From NCBI GenBank assembly GCA_006384855.1, contig VCJN01000285.1:434001-498000 (forward strand): a stretch of 64,000 bases of DNA, in the 5' to 3' direction. Shown piece by piece: positions 54,377-64,000 of this stretch. This DNA is from Tetraselmis striata. Lineage: Eukaryota > Chlorophyta > Chlorodendrophyceae > Chlorodendrales > Chlorodendraceae. A model generated the notes under the pieces. The model saw nothing but the letters and a program-made list of their open reading frames with translations, did no database searches and was not told where the DNA came from. The stretch's first letter is position 1. Each line of letters begins with the position of its first letter. Position numbers and translations under genes: made by a program.

Positions 54377-55191
54377 TGTTACAGCCCCCTTAGGACTTAG
54401 GCCGAATAATCGTCTAGCCATAGATAGTCCTAAAGCAGGAGCTGAGTCGAGGGCCCATTGGATCGTTATTCCACACGGCCAGGAATAATGAGCAGAGATT
54501 TGGAAAAAGGGATTCTTACTATACCGGAATGCCGGTAACCTGGGTGACTGGCCCGGCGGTGGTTTTGCCGGCCTATTTATAGTCGCTGGTTTCCGTCATT
54601 CCGTGCGTTGTGTACCGATCCAATTTCCGCCACTTGTGCTGCGTGTAACTACTAGACTCATACTAAAATCGACGTGTCCGGTCCTAATCCGCGGCCCGTC
54701 GCTATTTTAGTCATACACTACTAAGTACAGACACGGTTCCTAGCACCTTCGTCTGTCCGCAGCACAGTGATATAATATCTGACTACTATTGCTATAGCAA
54801 GTGCTATAGCATTCTAGATAGTTCTAGTAGGCTCTAGTACCTACTACTAATACTCACCAAGGCAGCGCTCCATCTAACGCTTGGTATCATCATCCCCTAG
54901 CAGGTGACACCATAGCGTACGACAATCGCGCTCCTGCTGGTACGCAGGCGTAAGTACAGGTTACTCGCACCCCATGTGGGTACTCGTAATACTGTCCTGC
55001 ACTACTAGTCGCTCGTACTGACGCCTCGTCGTCCTCGTACCAGTACTTCGCCTTCACTTGTACTCGCACTCGCAATGCTCATACTCGTACTTCGCTTGGC
55101 TTGTACTCGTTCTCGTCCGCCTCAGTCGCCAGTTCTTCGCTCCTTCGTCGGCTCCCGCAGTACAAAGTACAGCAGTGTAGAGTACATAACA
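54377..55191. repeat. Left LTR (815 bp)
   Basis: See the enclosing element. Rich in gtactcg/ctcgtac words (54960-55090) and a ctatagcaagtgctatag palindrome near 54791. Confidence 0.92.
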
Positions 55192-56987
55192 CTCTCACCC
55201 TGTTAATGAACAGCGGCCGCGCTGTTCGCCAGTACGTTCAGCAGAACTCGGTCGTCGTTGTAGAGTCGCGTAGCCAGAATATGTACAGATATGTACAGTG
55301 GTGACACCCGTCACAGAGGCAGTCCCTTTGGAAAAAAAAATCCTCATAGTCGAGCATCATCTGGTGGTGCAGCAAGTTGCAGCAAATCGCCACCAATGGC
55401 ACCGATAGGTGTCGTTCGGTGGGTAGCCACAGAAATGCAGCATTCTTCGAGCTCAGCCTCGTCGCGTCGGACTGTCGCAAGTCCCTTTTGACTCGTCCGT
55501 GTGCGCCATCGCCCTCATGTTGCCATCGGAACGCACACTCGCGTAGTTGTGGTCAAAGATCTCATACCAAAGGCTCTTGCGTCGCAGTTCGCCGAGTCAG
55601 CAGGCTCGCATCTTCTCAGCGGTGTCGGCATCGGCTCGAAGCGCTTCGGTGTCGCTCATCGCTTAGCAGTAAGTCGTCGCTGCTCGCGATGTCGTCGGTG
55701 CGTCACATGTTGCACTCGTGCCCGCAGTCGCTCACTCGCTGAACCGTAGTCGCATGTCGTCCACGGATTTTTCTCTCAACTCGATCTCGGTCAAAGCTCG
55801 TAGCAGGGCTGGTAGAGGGAATCATCGGCCAGTACCTTACAGTACTTCCGCAAGTAGATAGCCGTCCCATACCGGATACCTCCTCGCCATTTGTACTCGT
55901 AGTCGATTACTCATCGCAGCAGTACAATATCTCCGTCCCATACCGGTGATACTGTTTTTGGTTCTGATGCAGTGAGTCGTAGACATACTCGTGCAAATAT
56001 CCCCTGTTTTTCCTGTATTTTGCACTCTTGGCCTCCACAGTAGTAGATTCGTAGTCGCTGCTTCGGTATCTCCTACTGTGGTACGACGCGCTTCGTTCGG
56101 TACCGTACAGCATACAGCATGTACAGGCAGGAAACGCGCCGAGTCTCGGTCGCCTCTCCGCAGCTCCCATCGCGCCATCTTCGCGTTGGCCGTCGTCGAG
56201 TCTTCTTACTTGGCAGCAGGCAGCAGGGTCTCCTCCGCCATACCGCATCATGTCGAGAGAAATGCGCGCGTCCGGACAATGAGCCGTGGTCACCCAGGAT
56301 TTTCACCTGACGGCATATGTCATAAATCTCGCAGCGCTCCCCTCGAATCTGAGTCTTCAGCTGTGTTGTACTCGCGTACGAAATTAATCGTACCAGCACC
56401 TCATGGTTGTACCGGTAACCACAGCTGTTCTGTCTTCTTCGTCTTCTGAGTTCGATTTTCATGTGGCAGGTTCATTCTTCATCGCAGAAAAAAAAAAAAT
56501 CTGCGGTTCTTCTTGTTCGCTATACCAGCTCGTTACCAGTAGTCGCTACTGTGCCGATAACGGCTGATACAGGTCGGTTATGGTTGATGTCGCGCCATCG
56601 CCAACTCGCGTCGTCGGAACTGTAGCTGGGGTCGCGAGTCGCACGTTGCTCCGCCCTCATGGCTTCGCAGCTTGCAGCGTCATCGTTACACATCTCAGAT
56701 CGAACGTTCGGCTGCTCCTTGGTACTCGCAATCTTCGTCCCTTCGCTAGTTCATAATTTCGCTCGCTCGTTGTCGCATCCTCCTCATCGTCGCTACATCG
56801 TTCTCGCCACGTCGAACTTGACTCCATCTATCAAAGCCGGTGCGCATCCTCGGTGGGCGTCCCCGCCATAGGATCCTTGACATCTGAAGTCTTCTTCTGT
56901 CCCTATCCCGCCTCTCGCTCTCGTCGCTATGCCGCTTCTCTTGTGGAATCCGGAACCATGTGCTCCGGTCACCGCTCCGAAACCAAG

Positions 56988-57802
56988 TGTTACAGCCCCC
57001 TTAGGACTTAGGCCGAATAATCGTCTAGCCATAGATAGTCCTAAAGCAGGAGCTGAGTCGAGGGCCCATTGGATCGTTATTCCACACGGCCAGGAATAAT
57101 GAGCAGAGATTTGGAAAAAGGGATTCTTACTATACCGGAATGCCGGTAACCTGGGTGACTGGCCCGGCGGTGGTTTTGCCGGCCTATTTATAGTCGCTGG
57201 TTTCCGTCATTCCGTGCGTTGTGTACCGATCCAATTTCCGCCACTTGTGCTGCGTGTAACTACTAGACTCATACTAAAATCGACGTGTCCGGTCCTAATC
57301 CGCGGCCCGTCGCTATTTTAGTCATACACTACTAAGTACAGACACGGTTCCTAGCACCTTCGTCTGTCCGCAGCACAGTGATATAATATCTGACTACTAT
57401 TGCTATAGCAAGTGCTATAGCATTCTAGATAGTTCTAGTAGGCTCTAGTACCTACTACTAATACTCACCAAGGCAGCGCTCCATCTAACGCTTGGTATCA
57501 TCATCCCCTAGCAGGTGACACCATAGCGTACGACAATCGCGCTCCTGCTGGTACGCAGGCGTAAGTACAGGTTACTCGCACCCCATGTGGGTACTCGTAA
57601 TACTGTCCTGCACTACTAGTCGCTCGTACTGACGCCTCGTCGTCCTCGTACCAGTACTTCGCCTTCACTTGTACTCGCACTCGCAATGCTCATACTCGTA
57701 CTTCGCTTGGCTTGTACTCGTTCTCGTCCGCCTCAGTCGCCAGTTCTTCGCTCCTTCGTCGGCTCCCGCAGTACAAAGTACAGCAGTGTAGAGTACATAA
57801 CA
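56988..57802. repeat. Right LTR (815 bp)
   Basis: Identical partner of 54377-55191 at a constant offset of 2,611 bp. The repeated 61-codon minus-strand ORFs in both are just LTR sequence. Confidence 0.92.
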
Positions 57803-57950
57803 TGCCCCCTCTCTACCCCCATTTAATCATAACCTGAACTCAGGTCATAGGTCAGAATCTTAACGCAACATGTTCCGGGTATATACGCAACTTTCTGCTA
57901 CCATATGTGAACCGCCTAATGCGTTCCCTGTTGCGCGTTGCTACCCTGTT

Positions 57951-58040
57951 GCGCGTTGGCGCCCCGCTGCCTCGGCCGCGGCGCGTTGGCGCCCCGCTGC
58001 CCCGGCCGCGGCGCGTTGGCGCCCCGCTGCCCCGGCCGCG
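57951..58040. repeat. Three units of the 30-bp minisatellite (inverted relative to 29321-30173)
   Basis: Units of gcgcgttggcgccccgctgc followed by cccggccgcg; 28 of 30 bases match the reversed aaCgcg variant of the element 1 array. Confidence 0.9.
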
Positions 58041-58296
58041 CTAGCAATGGAAATGCGGTTTGTGAAATCGACGGACATGAGTCGATTCAACTCTTATCTG
58101 CGGTCGAAATTGATATGTTATGATCGTTGATTATGATTAATGAGGTTGCTGGCTGCACTACCCCGCAGGTACAACCTGTATCACCAGTGCAAGACATGAG
58201 CGCATCTTCTTGATAAAGGCACCCCCCCCCCCCCGCCACGCCTGACTCCAAACTGCCTACATAGTGTCGCCTTGCTGAGTTCTGGTACACACATAC

Positions 58297-58785
58297 ATGC
58301 AGGTTGTGCATAAGAAGCCCGAGACATGCCTGTGGTGTGTAGACACAATACATGAGACGAGCAGTGGGTGTCAACTTATGAATACGGCAAGCATGCCGTT
58401 CTGCGAGACAGGCGTGCCAAGGTGGAGCAGGATGATAACCATATGTATGTTGGGGGATTGCAGTACTTCCTGGAGGTGACCCCCACCAGCCCTTCGCTGC
58501 CGGACCTCATCCTCGCTGTGTGCCGACTGCATGCAGTTGAGCGCATGGCAATAGGGTCCCCCCTTGGCACTGGTGATTGGCAGAGCAACGCGCCCTTTGG
58601 CCAAACATTTGCAGAGGCATCCCGCCTTCCCTGTCTCGCTGAAGCACATCGGGGAGAAACCGTGCTACTTCTATGCTGATCCGGATATAGTGACAGGCCA
58701 GCACTTACTCAAGTTTGGCATGTCCTCACAGGATGTGGGGCAGTATGTGTGGTGCACATACAACACAATGACCTTGAACTGCTAG
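58297..58785 (+). CDS. Transposon 2 coding segment, not recognised
   Basis: Sense-looking pieces in shifting frames: TYEYGKHAVLRDRRAKVEQD and NHMYVGGLQYFLEVTPTSPS (58373-58500), then FPVSLKHIGEKPCYFYADPD and LLKFGMSSQDVGQYVWCTYN (58627-58780). The frame step near 58620 suggests an intron or an indel. I cannot name a family. Confidence 0.35.
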
Positions 58786-59074
58786 CTGAATTTCCGTATA
58801 GCTTGTAAACGTAATCGATCAAACTTATGCTGCCCAGCAATGCCGCGCAGCGCCCTGGCTCCGCTGATGCCCTGCGCACCCACCGCCCAAATAAACCTAG
58901 CCCCCTTTGCAATCTGAATCCACGGCGGTTTTTAAACAGCCCCTGCTGGCAGTCTGCTGGGTACAAGGGAGTGCAAAGAGAGGTGATACAGTTGGGACAA
59001 TCACAGGGGTAAGGCTTGCCGGACTGTTACACAATCCTAAAATTACAGCACTTCTGCGTGCTGCTACTCGCTGC

Positions 59075-59527
59075 TTACCTTGTACTTTCCCCGCTATGGA
59101 TAACCAGTAGCTCCCACCTTGGCAAGGGGGGGAGGGGGTCGGGCAAGGCAGCAGGAGGCGTCACAAGATCGCCTCGTTTGAACTTAGGCACGTATGGTCG
59201 CCTACTCCATGTGTCCTCTCGAACCCGCCGAAGTTTTTCGAAGCTTGTGTGCTCTTGGAGGGGCAGCCAAGCCTTGGACCACGCGCGGCTCACAGTCCTT
59301 CGAGGGAGCCATTCCTTTAGGGCGCCAAACACTACGGGGAAGCTGTTAGCGGCCTTTTCCTGAATGTTCGCCCACACGTCCTCAGGTAGATCGTCCCACG
59401 GGCAGTGCAGCACCTCGCCGGGTACGGGCGCGGGGGCTGACGTTTCCTCCACCGACTCGTCGGGTTCGGCTCCGGGGGCTGCCCCTTTCGCCACGGGCTG
59501 TGGCTTCACTTCCGGGGCTGCATCCAT
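59075..59527 (-). CDS. Transposon 2 minus-strand ORF, possibly F-box-like
   Basis: 150 codons from an ATG at 59527. An acidic/Pro-rich start (PDESVEETSAPAPVPGEVLH) leads to CPWDDLPEDVWANIQEKAAN and RRTVSRAWSKAWLPLQEHTS, which loosely resembles an F-box helix set (LP.dvw..I....R.vSraW). It then continues RRPYVPKFKRGDLVTPP. The resemblance is weak. It lies antisense between plus-strand genes, as 31119-31748 does in element 1. Confidence 0.45.
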   Translation of the reverse strand: MDAAPEVKPQPVAKGAAPGAEPDESVEETSAPAPVPGEVLHCPWDDLPEDVWANIQEKAANSFPVVFGALKEWLPRRTVSRAWSKAWLPLQEHTSFEKLRRVREDTWSRRPYVPKFKRGDLVTPPAALPDPLPPLPRWELLVIHSGESTR

Positions 59528-60133
59528 CCTATCGCGCGCAGTTGGGCAGTACGAAACATGTTGTTATGACCTACTACCCCACCGTCGGCAGCCCAGACGT
59601 ATAATCAGCCGTTTGTCTGACTGTTTGGGCTTGTGCAGTAGACACGTGCAGTCGATTTAGAAGCGGAGTACGCCAGATTACGCGACCATTCCCTGTTAAG
59701 GGTTAGCTACGGCCGATTTGCGGTTCTGTCGCAATTGTGTGTCAAATCTGTCCTCATGTAAACGCAAAATACGGGATATATACGGGACATTAGGCGATGA
59801 TTACACAGCAAGCCGGAGTGCGCCAACAGCGGAGCGCGATGAGGTCTTCTGGGCGCGCGGCGCCGGACTTGGTGTTTTTTTAATAAGCAGCCGCGCTACG
59901 CCCGCCTGACGCACACTCGCACCCGCAGACCGCACTCGCATACCGCACTCGCAGAGCGCGGTTAAGAACGCCTCCGCCGACGGTCCATCCCATGCTCTCA
60001 CTACGAGCCGGAGGCTCCAGTTCACCCTGAAAGGTACACTGAGTCGGCGAGTGGCTGACATGACTGCGTGGAGGATTTGAATTGCACAGGCGTTGACCGC
60101 CCCGTGCCGCGTTTTGTTGTTTGCTCCTGCAGC

Positions 60134-60491
60134 TAAGGACAAGGCGGTGCTGTCGGCTGTCTTTGACGAATGCTGGCCGCGCGACAATCAGACAGGGATC
60201 CCTTACCCTCTGAAGAAGACGCACAGGTTTCCCATCGCCGCGCCCCCGTACACCGAGCGGATCTGCTACACTACCTACAACGTCGGCGAGGGCAGTAGCC
60301 CGGAGCCCCCGGCCAAGAAGGCCAAGCAGCCCGCCAAGCCGGCGGCTGGAGGGCTGGTCCAGGGCCGGGGTGGTGCCGGGGCCAGGGCGGGCGGTGGGTC
60401 GCGGGCCGGCCGCCGGGCCGCCGTAGCCGCTGCGGCCACCCGCGAGCAGCAGGCCGGCCGCCGAGGCGGTCCCAGTCAAAACCGGATGTAA
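60134..60491 (+). CDS. Transposon 2 terminal exon with basic, Gly/Ala/Arg tail
   Basis: After an acceptor ttgctcctgcag at 60133 the frame reads KDKAVLSAVFDECWPRDNQT, YPLKKTHRFPIAAPPYTERI, CYTTYNVGEG and then a basic tail (AKKAKQPAKPAAGG, GGSRAGRRAAVAAA) to the stop at 60491. Upstream exons are not resolved (59720-60000 has candidates). Its position near the right end and NLS-like tail parallel 35403-35662 in element 1. Confidence 0.45.
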
Positions 60492-60778
60492 ATAATTTAT
60501 TCCGCCCGCCCACTGCCGCGCGCCCGCCCACTAGCACTGCCGCGCGCGCGCTATCGAGGATTAGGCCAGAGCGCATCGAGATTGTCGGGCTTCACGGGGC
60601 AGATGTAAAAATAGTCCGCGTTGGATGCAGCGTCGCGAGGACGTGTGATATGCGCCTGATGCAGTTTATTACGACTACGTCACGGAATGACTACAGACAC
60701 GTGTCATACTACTGGTAAGATTACAATATAAATACAGGGTATTACATTGTAATTACGAGACAGGCTGGGAGCCTAGTG

Positions 60779-62128
60779 AGACCATGCCAACAACTCTCGG
60801 CTTCGAAATGAGGTGTGCGCTCTCCCTGTCACATGTAGGGAATGGATCTTGTTCAACCAGCTCGACGCGGCGTAAGGCATGTGGACAGTGGCCATCCCCA
60901 CCGCGCGGACGGTCATGTCTCCGCATGAGCTGCGGGAGGTCGCTGCCGGGTACTTCTTTCTGCCTAGCCCGTGCTTGGCCCCGGTGGTTGGGAGCCACAT
61001 CATTCTGCCCTCGACGGAGCACAACCCCGTCACTGTTGACCTATACGGCGACGCGCTCATGAATCTCCCGGTGCATGGAGACGCTCATTGGCGTGTACAG
61101 CACGACGCTATCGCAGATGCCTTCCGCGATCACTGTGTTCACGACCTAGGTATCGCTATACGGCGGGAGGTGGATGACTTGTTCCAGCAAGCAGTGCCTC
61201 TAGGCAACACCGTACCCAGGGATGAACTCAAGGACCTAGTGCCGGACGCAGAGCTCTCCCTTCCGGCGTTCAACATCGTGACCGGGAGCTGTGATCCCCG
61301 GAGCTTGAAGTCTACGCTGCTGGAGTTCAAGACTATGCGGTACGGCGTCAAGTACACTGCAGTGCCCCGGGCCACAGCTGTGGATCGGTTTGAGCGCTCC
61401 TTGTTGGGCGACATACAACGGGGGTTGGCAGGGCGGGATGCGGCGTGGCACAACACGGAGCCCGGACACAAGGGTCCTCTTCGAGACATCCTGGATATGT
61501 CGGAGTACACGGGCATGCATGGTCTTCGGCACAGTGGGTGAGGTGAGCAAGGGGGTGCGCCGCACAGTGCGTGGTATCGCATGCTTGGCTGCGGATCGGG
61601 GTGCCCTCTCATCGCGGGGCACTCGGTGCACCACCCGGGCTCACTAGGAGGCCTTGCTCGCAAGAGATTTCCTCGGGGTCCTGAGCTTGGTGGCCGCTCG
61701 AGAGCGCACTCGCTGCCTCATCAGACGGCGCAAATTCGTCTGCCATCCCGTTGCTGAAGCTGCACAGCACGTCCGACGATCACCCACACACACACGTGCG
61801 CGCGTGGCCCGGACTCTGAACCGTTTGCGCATCACTCATCCATCCCGCCTCATGCGGATGCGGGCCGCTTTTAGGCGGCTTGATGTGTTGATTTTCTAGT
61901 ACTACTTTTAGCAGTAGGTGGATTTGTTACTGCCCTTTTTGTAATTCACACCAGTATCACCCACACACACACGTGCACGCGTGGCCCGGACTCTGAACCG
62001 TTTGCGCATCACTCATCCATCCCGCCTCATGCGGGATGCGGGCCGCTTTTAGGCGGCTTGATGTGTTGATTTTCTAGTATTACTTTTAGCAGTAGGTGGA
62101 TTTGTTACTGCCCTTTTTGTAATTCACG
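60779..62128 (+). mobile_element. LINE family A copy 2, right part, with duplicated 3' end
   Basis: Resumes at agaccatgccaacaactctc and follows copy 1 (44044 on) at about 95%: TARTVMSPHELREVAAGYFF, NTVPRDELKDLVPDAELSLP. A 4-bp insertion at about 61516 (gggcatgcatgg) and other changes break the frame. The last ~175 bp are doubled: the block from cacccacacacacacgtg to tttttgtaattcac occurs at 61779-61952 and 61957-62127, with a variant tail (tactacttttagcagtaggt). Confidence 0.85.
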
Positions 62129-62141
62129 CCAGTACCAGTAT

Positions 62142-63659
62142 AGTAGCTAGTGCTAGCACCAGCACCAGCACCATCCATAATTCCTTAATACAGGAATTAA
62201 GGATGATTACCCTGTAGGTATTTCAAAAAGCTGTTGCAAGAAGCTGACAAGTAGCGCTAGCAACCATCGACAGTGTCCACTCGATTGTGGCATCCGTCTG
62301 GAATTAATCACACTCTATTGCAGTCGATGGGATTTCCGCAATTAGAATTAGAATTGTCGCAGGAAAAAGAGAAATGGGGTGGTGATGGTAAACTGTCGGC
62401 GCCGCACTGCATACTATCGCCTAACAGACTCTTAGGCATGTGGTCTTATGTACGTGTCCTGGCCTCTAAGTCTCTGTCTAAGACTTGCTGACTCTTGGCC
62501 TCGGTTCCTATGACTCCAGTAGAAGTACGTCTCACAGTGCCATCGGCCCTATTGGCCGGCACTACACACGCGTGCGAGTTGCTTGGTTACTCGGCGTGAC
62601 AGAGGTGTGTGTGTGTGTGGTCGATCGACGCGAAATACGTCAAGCACTCCTCACCCTGTGCCGCACGACATGCCTCTCGCGAATGGACTACGAGTGCCCG
62701 CACGCGCGCATATGCGTACGCGTACGGTATCACGACACGACTCGACGACGACGACGCGCAGTACCGACTGCTCGCATATGGCAACAAGCAAGCCACTGCT
62801 GATCAGGCACGTTCGGTACGCTAATCGGTCGGTCGGTCGGTCGGTCGACAAGTCCAGGCAGTCGGTACGACGGGTTCACAGGAGGTAAAAGCAAGACGGG
62901 CGTCACGACGCAAACAACACAGGTGTAACCGCGACTCACCACCGTTGCTTGCTGCGCGATATCACTCGCAGCTCGACAGCAGGTTGTACTGCCCTTGATG
63001 GACAGCAATAGACGAGGCACGTGCAGGTGTGATGTGCACAGAGTCGAGGTGTTTGTGGTGTAGTAGCGTGGTTACAAGATGGGTGGGATGAGACGTTTGG
63101 AAAGCCAAAGAGTGGGCGGGCAGCGCGCCGACAGGATGCTAAAGCATCCCGCGGGCGCGCGAGCCGACTAAGCCCCTAGGCCTTCCCACGCGCTATTGGT
63201 CTGCACGGGCGCCGTGGTTGGCGGTAGTTAGCCGTTGGTACGGGCCCTAGGTCTGTCGGTGGTTCTAGGTGTGAGAGCTGAGCGACAGACAGTTGGTCGT
63301 TGCGCCATGGGTGACTGCTCGCTTGGACATCAGGCATACACATACAACGCAGTACTGCAAGTACTAAAATTGATACCCGTATGACAGGCGACGAGTATTC
63401 GCCGGTATGCCAAGTAAGCAAGTCCCTGTACGCGCGCATGCGTACGCTGAAACGTTGTACGCTGTGACAATTGTCGCAGGAAAAGAGAAATGGGGTGGTG
63501 ATGGTAAACTGTCGGCGCCGCACTGCATACTCCCCCCCACTCAACTCCACAGGTGTTGAGTCCAAGACGGAAGTGCGCGGCTGGCGACATGAAGAAAAGA
63601 CGATGATGACTGATGATTTGAAGATGGCTTGTAGGGTGGCAGCATATTATGCTGCAGCG
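62142..63659. repeat. Spacer with a 64-bp direct repeat and short tandem repeats
   Basis: aattgtcgcaggaaaa(a)gag, aaatggggtggtgatggtaa and actgtcggcgccgcactgca recur at 62353-62417 and 63470-63533. A cggt tetramer run lies at 62825-62848 and a gatgctaaagcatc palindrome at 63135. No gene recognised. The direct repeats may border an old element. Confidence 0.55.
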
Positions 63660-64000
63660 TCAGCGGCGTAGTGGCGGCGCGCAGTCCGGGCATAGCCACT
63701 CCTCGCCAGGATGTAACTCTGCCTTGGCGCACGCCACATGCCACATGGCTTGGCACTTGTCACAGATGAGTCGTGGGGCTGCAATGCTGTCGCTGCCACA
63801 ACCTTTGCATGCTGGCATGCCGCGGCCGTACCGCGCCGGCACAAGGTTGGACAAGTGGCACGGCGCGCAGTTGTCCATGTGCACTTGAATCTCGTTGCCA
63901 TCGGATCCGGACAAACGCAGCCATCCGGACTCCAAGATCTCCACAACACGCAGGATGGTGCGGGCGGTACGGACGTCCAGGGTGTTGAGCGGGGGCTGCG
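63660..64000 (-). CDS. PHD-finger protein C-terminus (5' part outside window)
   Basis: Open from the window edge to the stop at 63660: LNTLDVRTARTILRVVEILE, SGWLRLSGSDGNEIQVHMDN, then CKGCG..LICDKCQAMWHVAC..EEWLCPDC. The C-x2-C, C-x2-C-x4-H-x2-C, W-x-C-x2-C order is a complete PHD finger (C4HC3) at the extreme C-terminus (ends PPLRR). The preceding VHMDNCAPCHL recalls pol proteins of some algal and protist retroelements, so this may be retroelement rather than host coding. Either reading is possible. Confidence 0.65.
   Translation of the reverse strand, partial: QPPLNTLDVRTARTILRVVEILESGWLRLSGSDGNEIQVHMDNCAPCHLSNLVPARYGRGMPACKGCGSDSIAAPRLICDKCQAMWHVACAKAELHPGEEWLCPDCAPPLRR

Larger units (their letters stand above)
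54377..57802. mobile_element. Non-autonomous LTR retrotransposon nested in CACTA element 2
   Basis: Two 815-bp direct repeats (54377-55191 and 56988-57802), indistinguishable in every stretch compared, begin TGTTACAGCCCCCTTAGGAC and end GAGTACATAACA (TG...CA with TGTTA/TAACA inversion). A 5-bp duplication tgccc flanks them (54372-54376, 57803-57807). The 1,796-bp interior has no gag, protease, RT or integrase motif and no obvious primer-binding site or polypurine tract, so it must have been moved in trans. Identical LTRs imply a recent insertion. Confidence 0.92.
52656..60778. mobile_element. CACTA-type DNA transposon 2, 8,123 bp (3,426 bp of it a nested LTR element plus 5-bp duplication)
   Basis: Ends: left CACTAGCCTCCCAGACTGTC, right (reversed) CACTAGGCTCCCAGCCTGTC; 32 of 38 terminal bases match. 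Subterminal TGTAAT words repeat on both sides (TGTAATGGC, TGTAATCGC x3 at left; TTGTAAT, TGTAAT at right). The insertion splits a LINE A sequence exactly: copy 1 reads catttctagaccatgcc at 44034-44050, while here catttctag is followed by the element and then agaccatgcc, so AG is duplicated (52654-52655, 60779-60780). Genes inside: zinc-finger/Tudor-like gene at the left, two unassigned ORFs, and a basic-tailed gene at the right, the same plan as element 1. Confidence 0.85.

Noticed and set aside
54890-57686. Two identical 61-codon minus-strand ORFs
   Set aside because: They are the same stretch of the left and right LTR.

Overview
This is nuclear DNA of an intron-rich, repeat-laden eukaryote, most likely a unicellular alga. 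The reasons are canonical GT/GC-AG introns, an EF-hand/transmembrane protein type that I associate with algal genomes, tyrosine-recombinase (DIRS-like) retroelements, several LINE families and CACTA-type DNA transposons. A prasinophyte-like green alga is my best guess at low confidence. No bacterial-style operons, rRNA, tRNA or CRISPR arrays were seen.

Host genes. (1) Positions 47-3838 (+) hold the 3' part of a multi-exon secreted or membrane protein gene (gene A). (2) Positions 11372-24874 (-) hold its full-length paralogue (gene B). I could thread gene B through 24 exons in consistent phase. It encodes about 1,400 residues: two EF-hands, one membrane span, an extracellular stretch, a complete proteinase K-like subtilase, then a NIDO-like beta-sandwich tail. 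Genes A and B are tail to tail. (3) Positions 45842-49607 (-) hold the 3' six exons of a TPR protein gene, again phase-consistent.

Mobile DNA fills the rest. Positions 26.3-45.2 kb hold a dead DIRS-like RT/RNase H (minus strand) split by a 9,169-bp CACTA-type transposon (27223-36391; identical terminal inverted repeats, 3-bp target duplication TGT). Removing the transposon restores the reading frame. The transposon carries its own spliced genes, a 28-unit 30-bp minisatellite and five copies of a 371-bp satellite. Next come a LINE copy with internal 225-bp tandem repeats, a 77-bp hairpin-bearing insertion, a broken tyrosine recombinase between direct repeats, and a 5'-truncated LINE with a 577-codon ORF. 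Positions 50.1-62.1 kb hold two more truncated LINEs, then a second copy of the large LINE. That copy is split by a second CACTA element (52656-60778), itself split by a 3,426-bp LTR retrotransposon (54377-57802). This is three-level nesting. The right edge (63660-64000, -) holds a PHD-finger coding segment.

The most notable points are the EF-hand/TM/subtilase/NIDO-like fusion and its inverted paralogue; two CACTA-type elements that share a minisatellite and a Tudor-like gene; and a LINE whose three insertions here all lie in CC(A/G)GTA-type repeats. Exon limits were set by eye from splice signals, phase and paralogue comparison.
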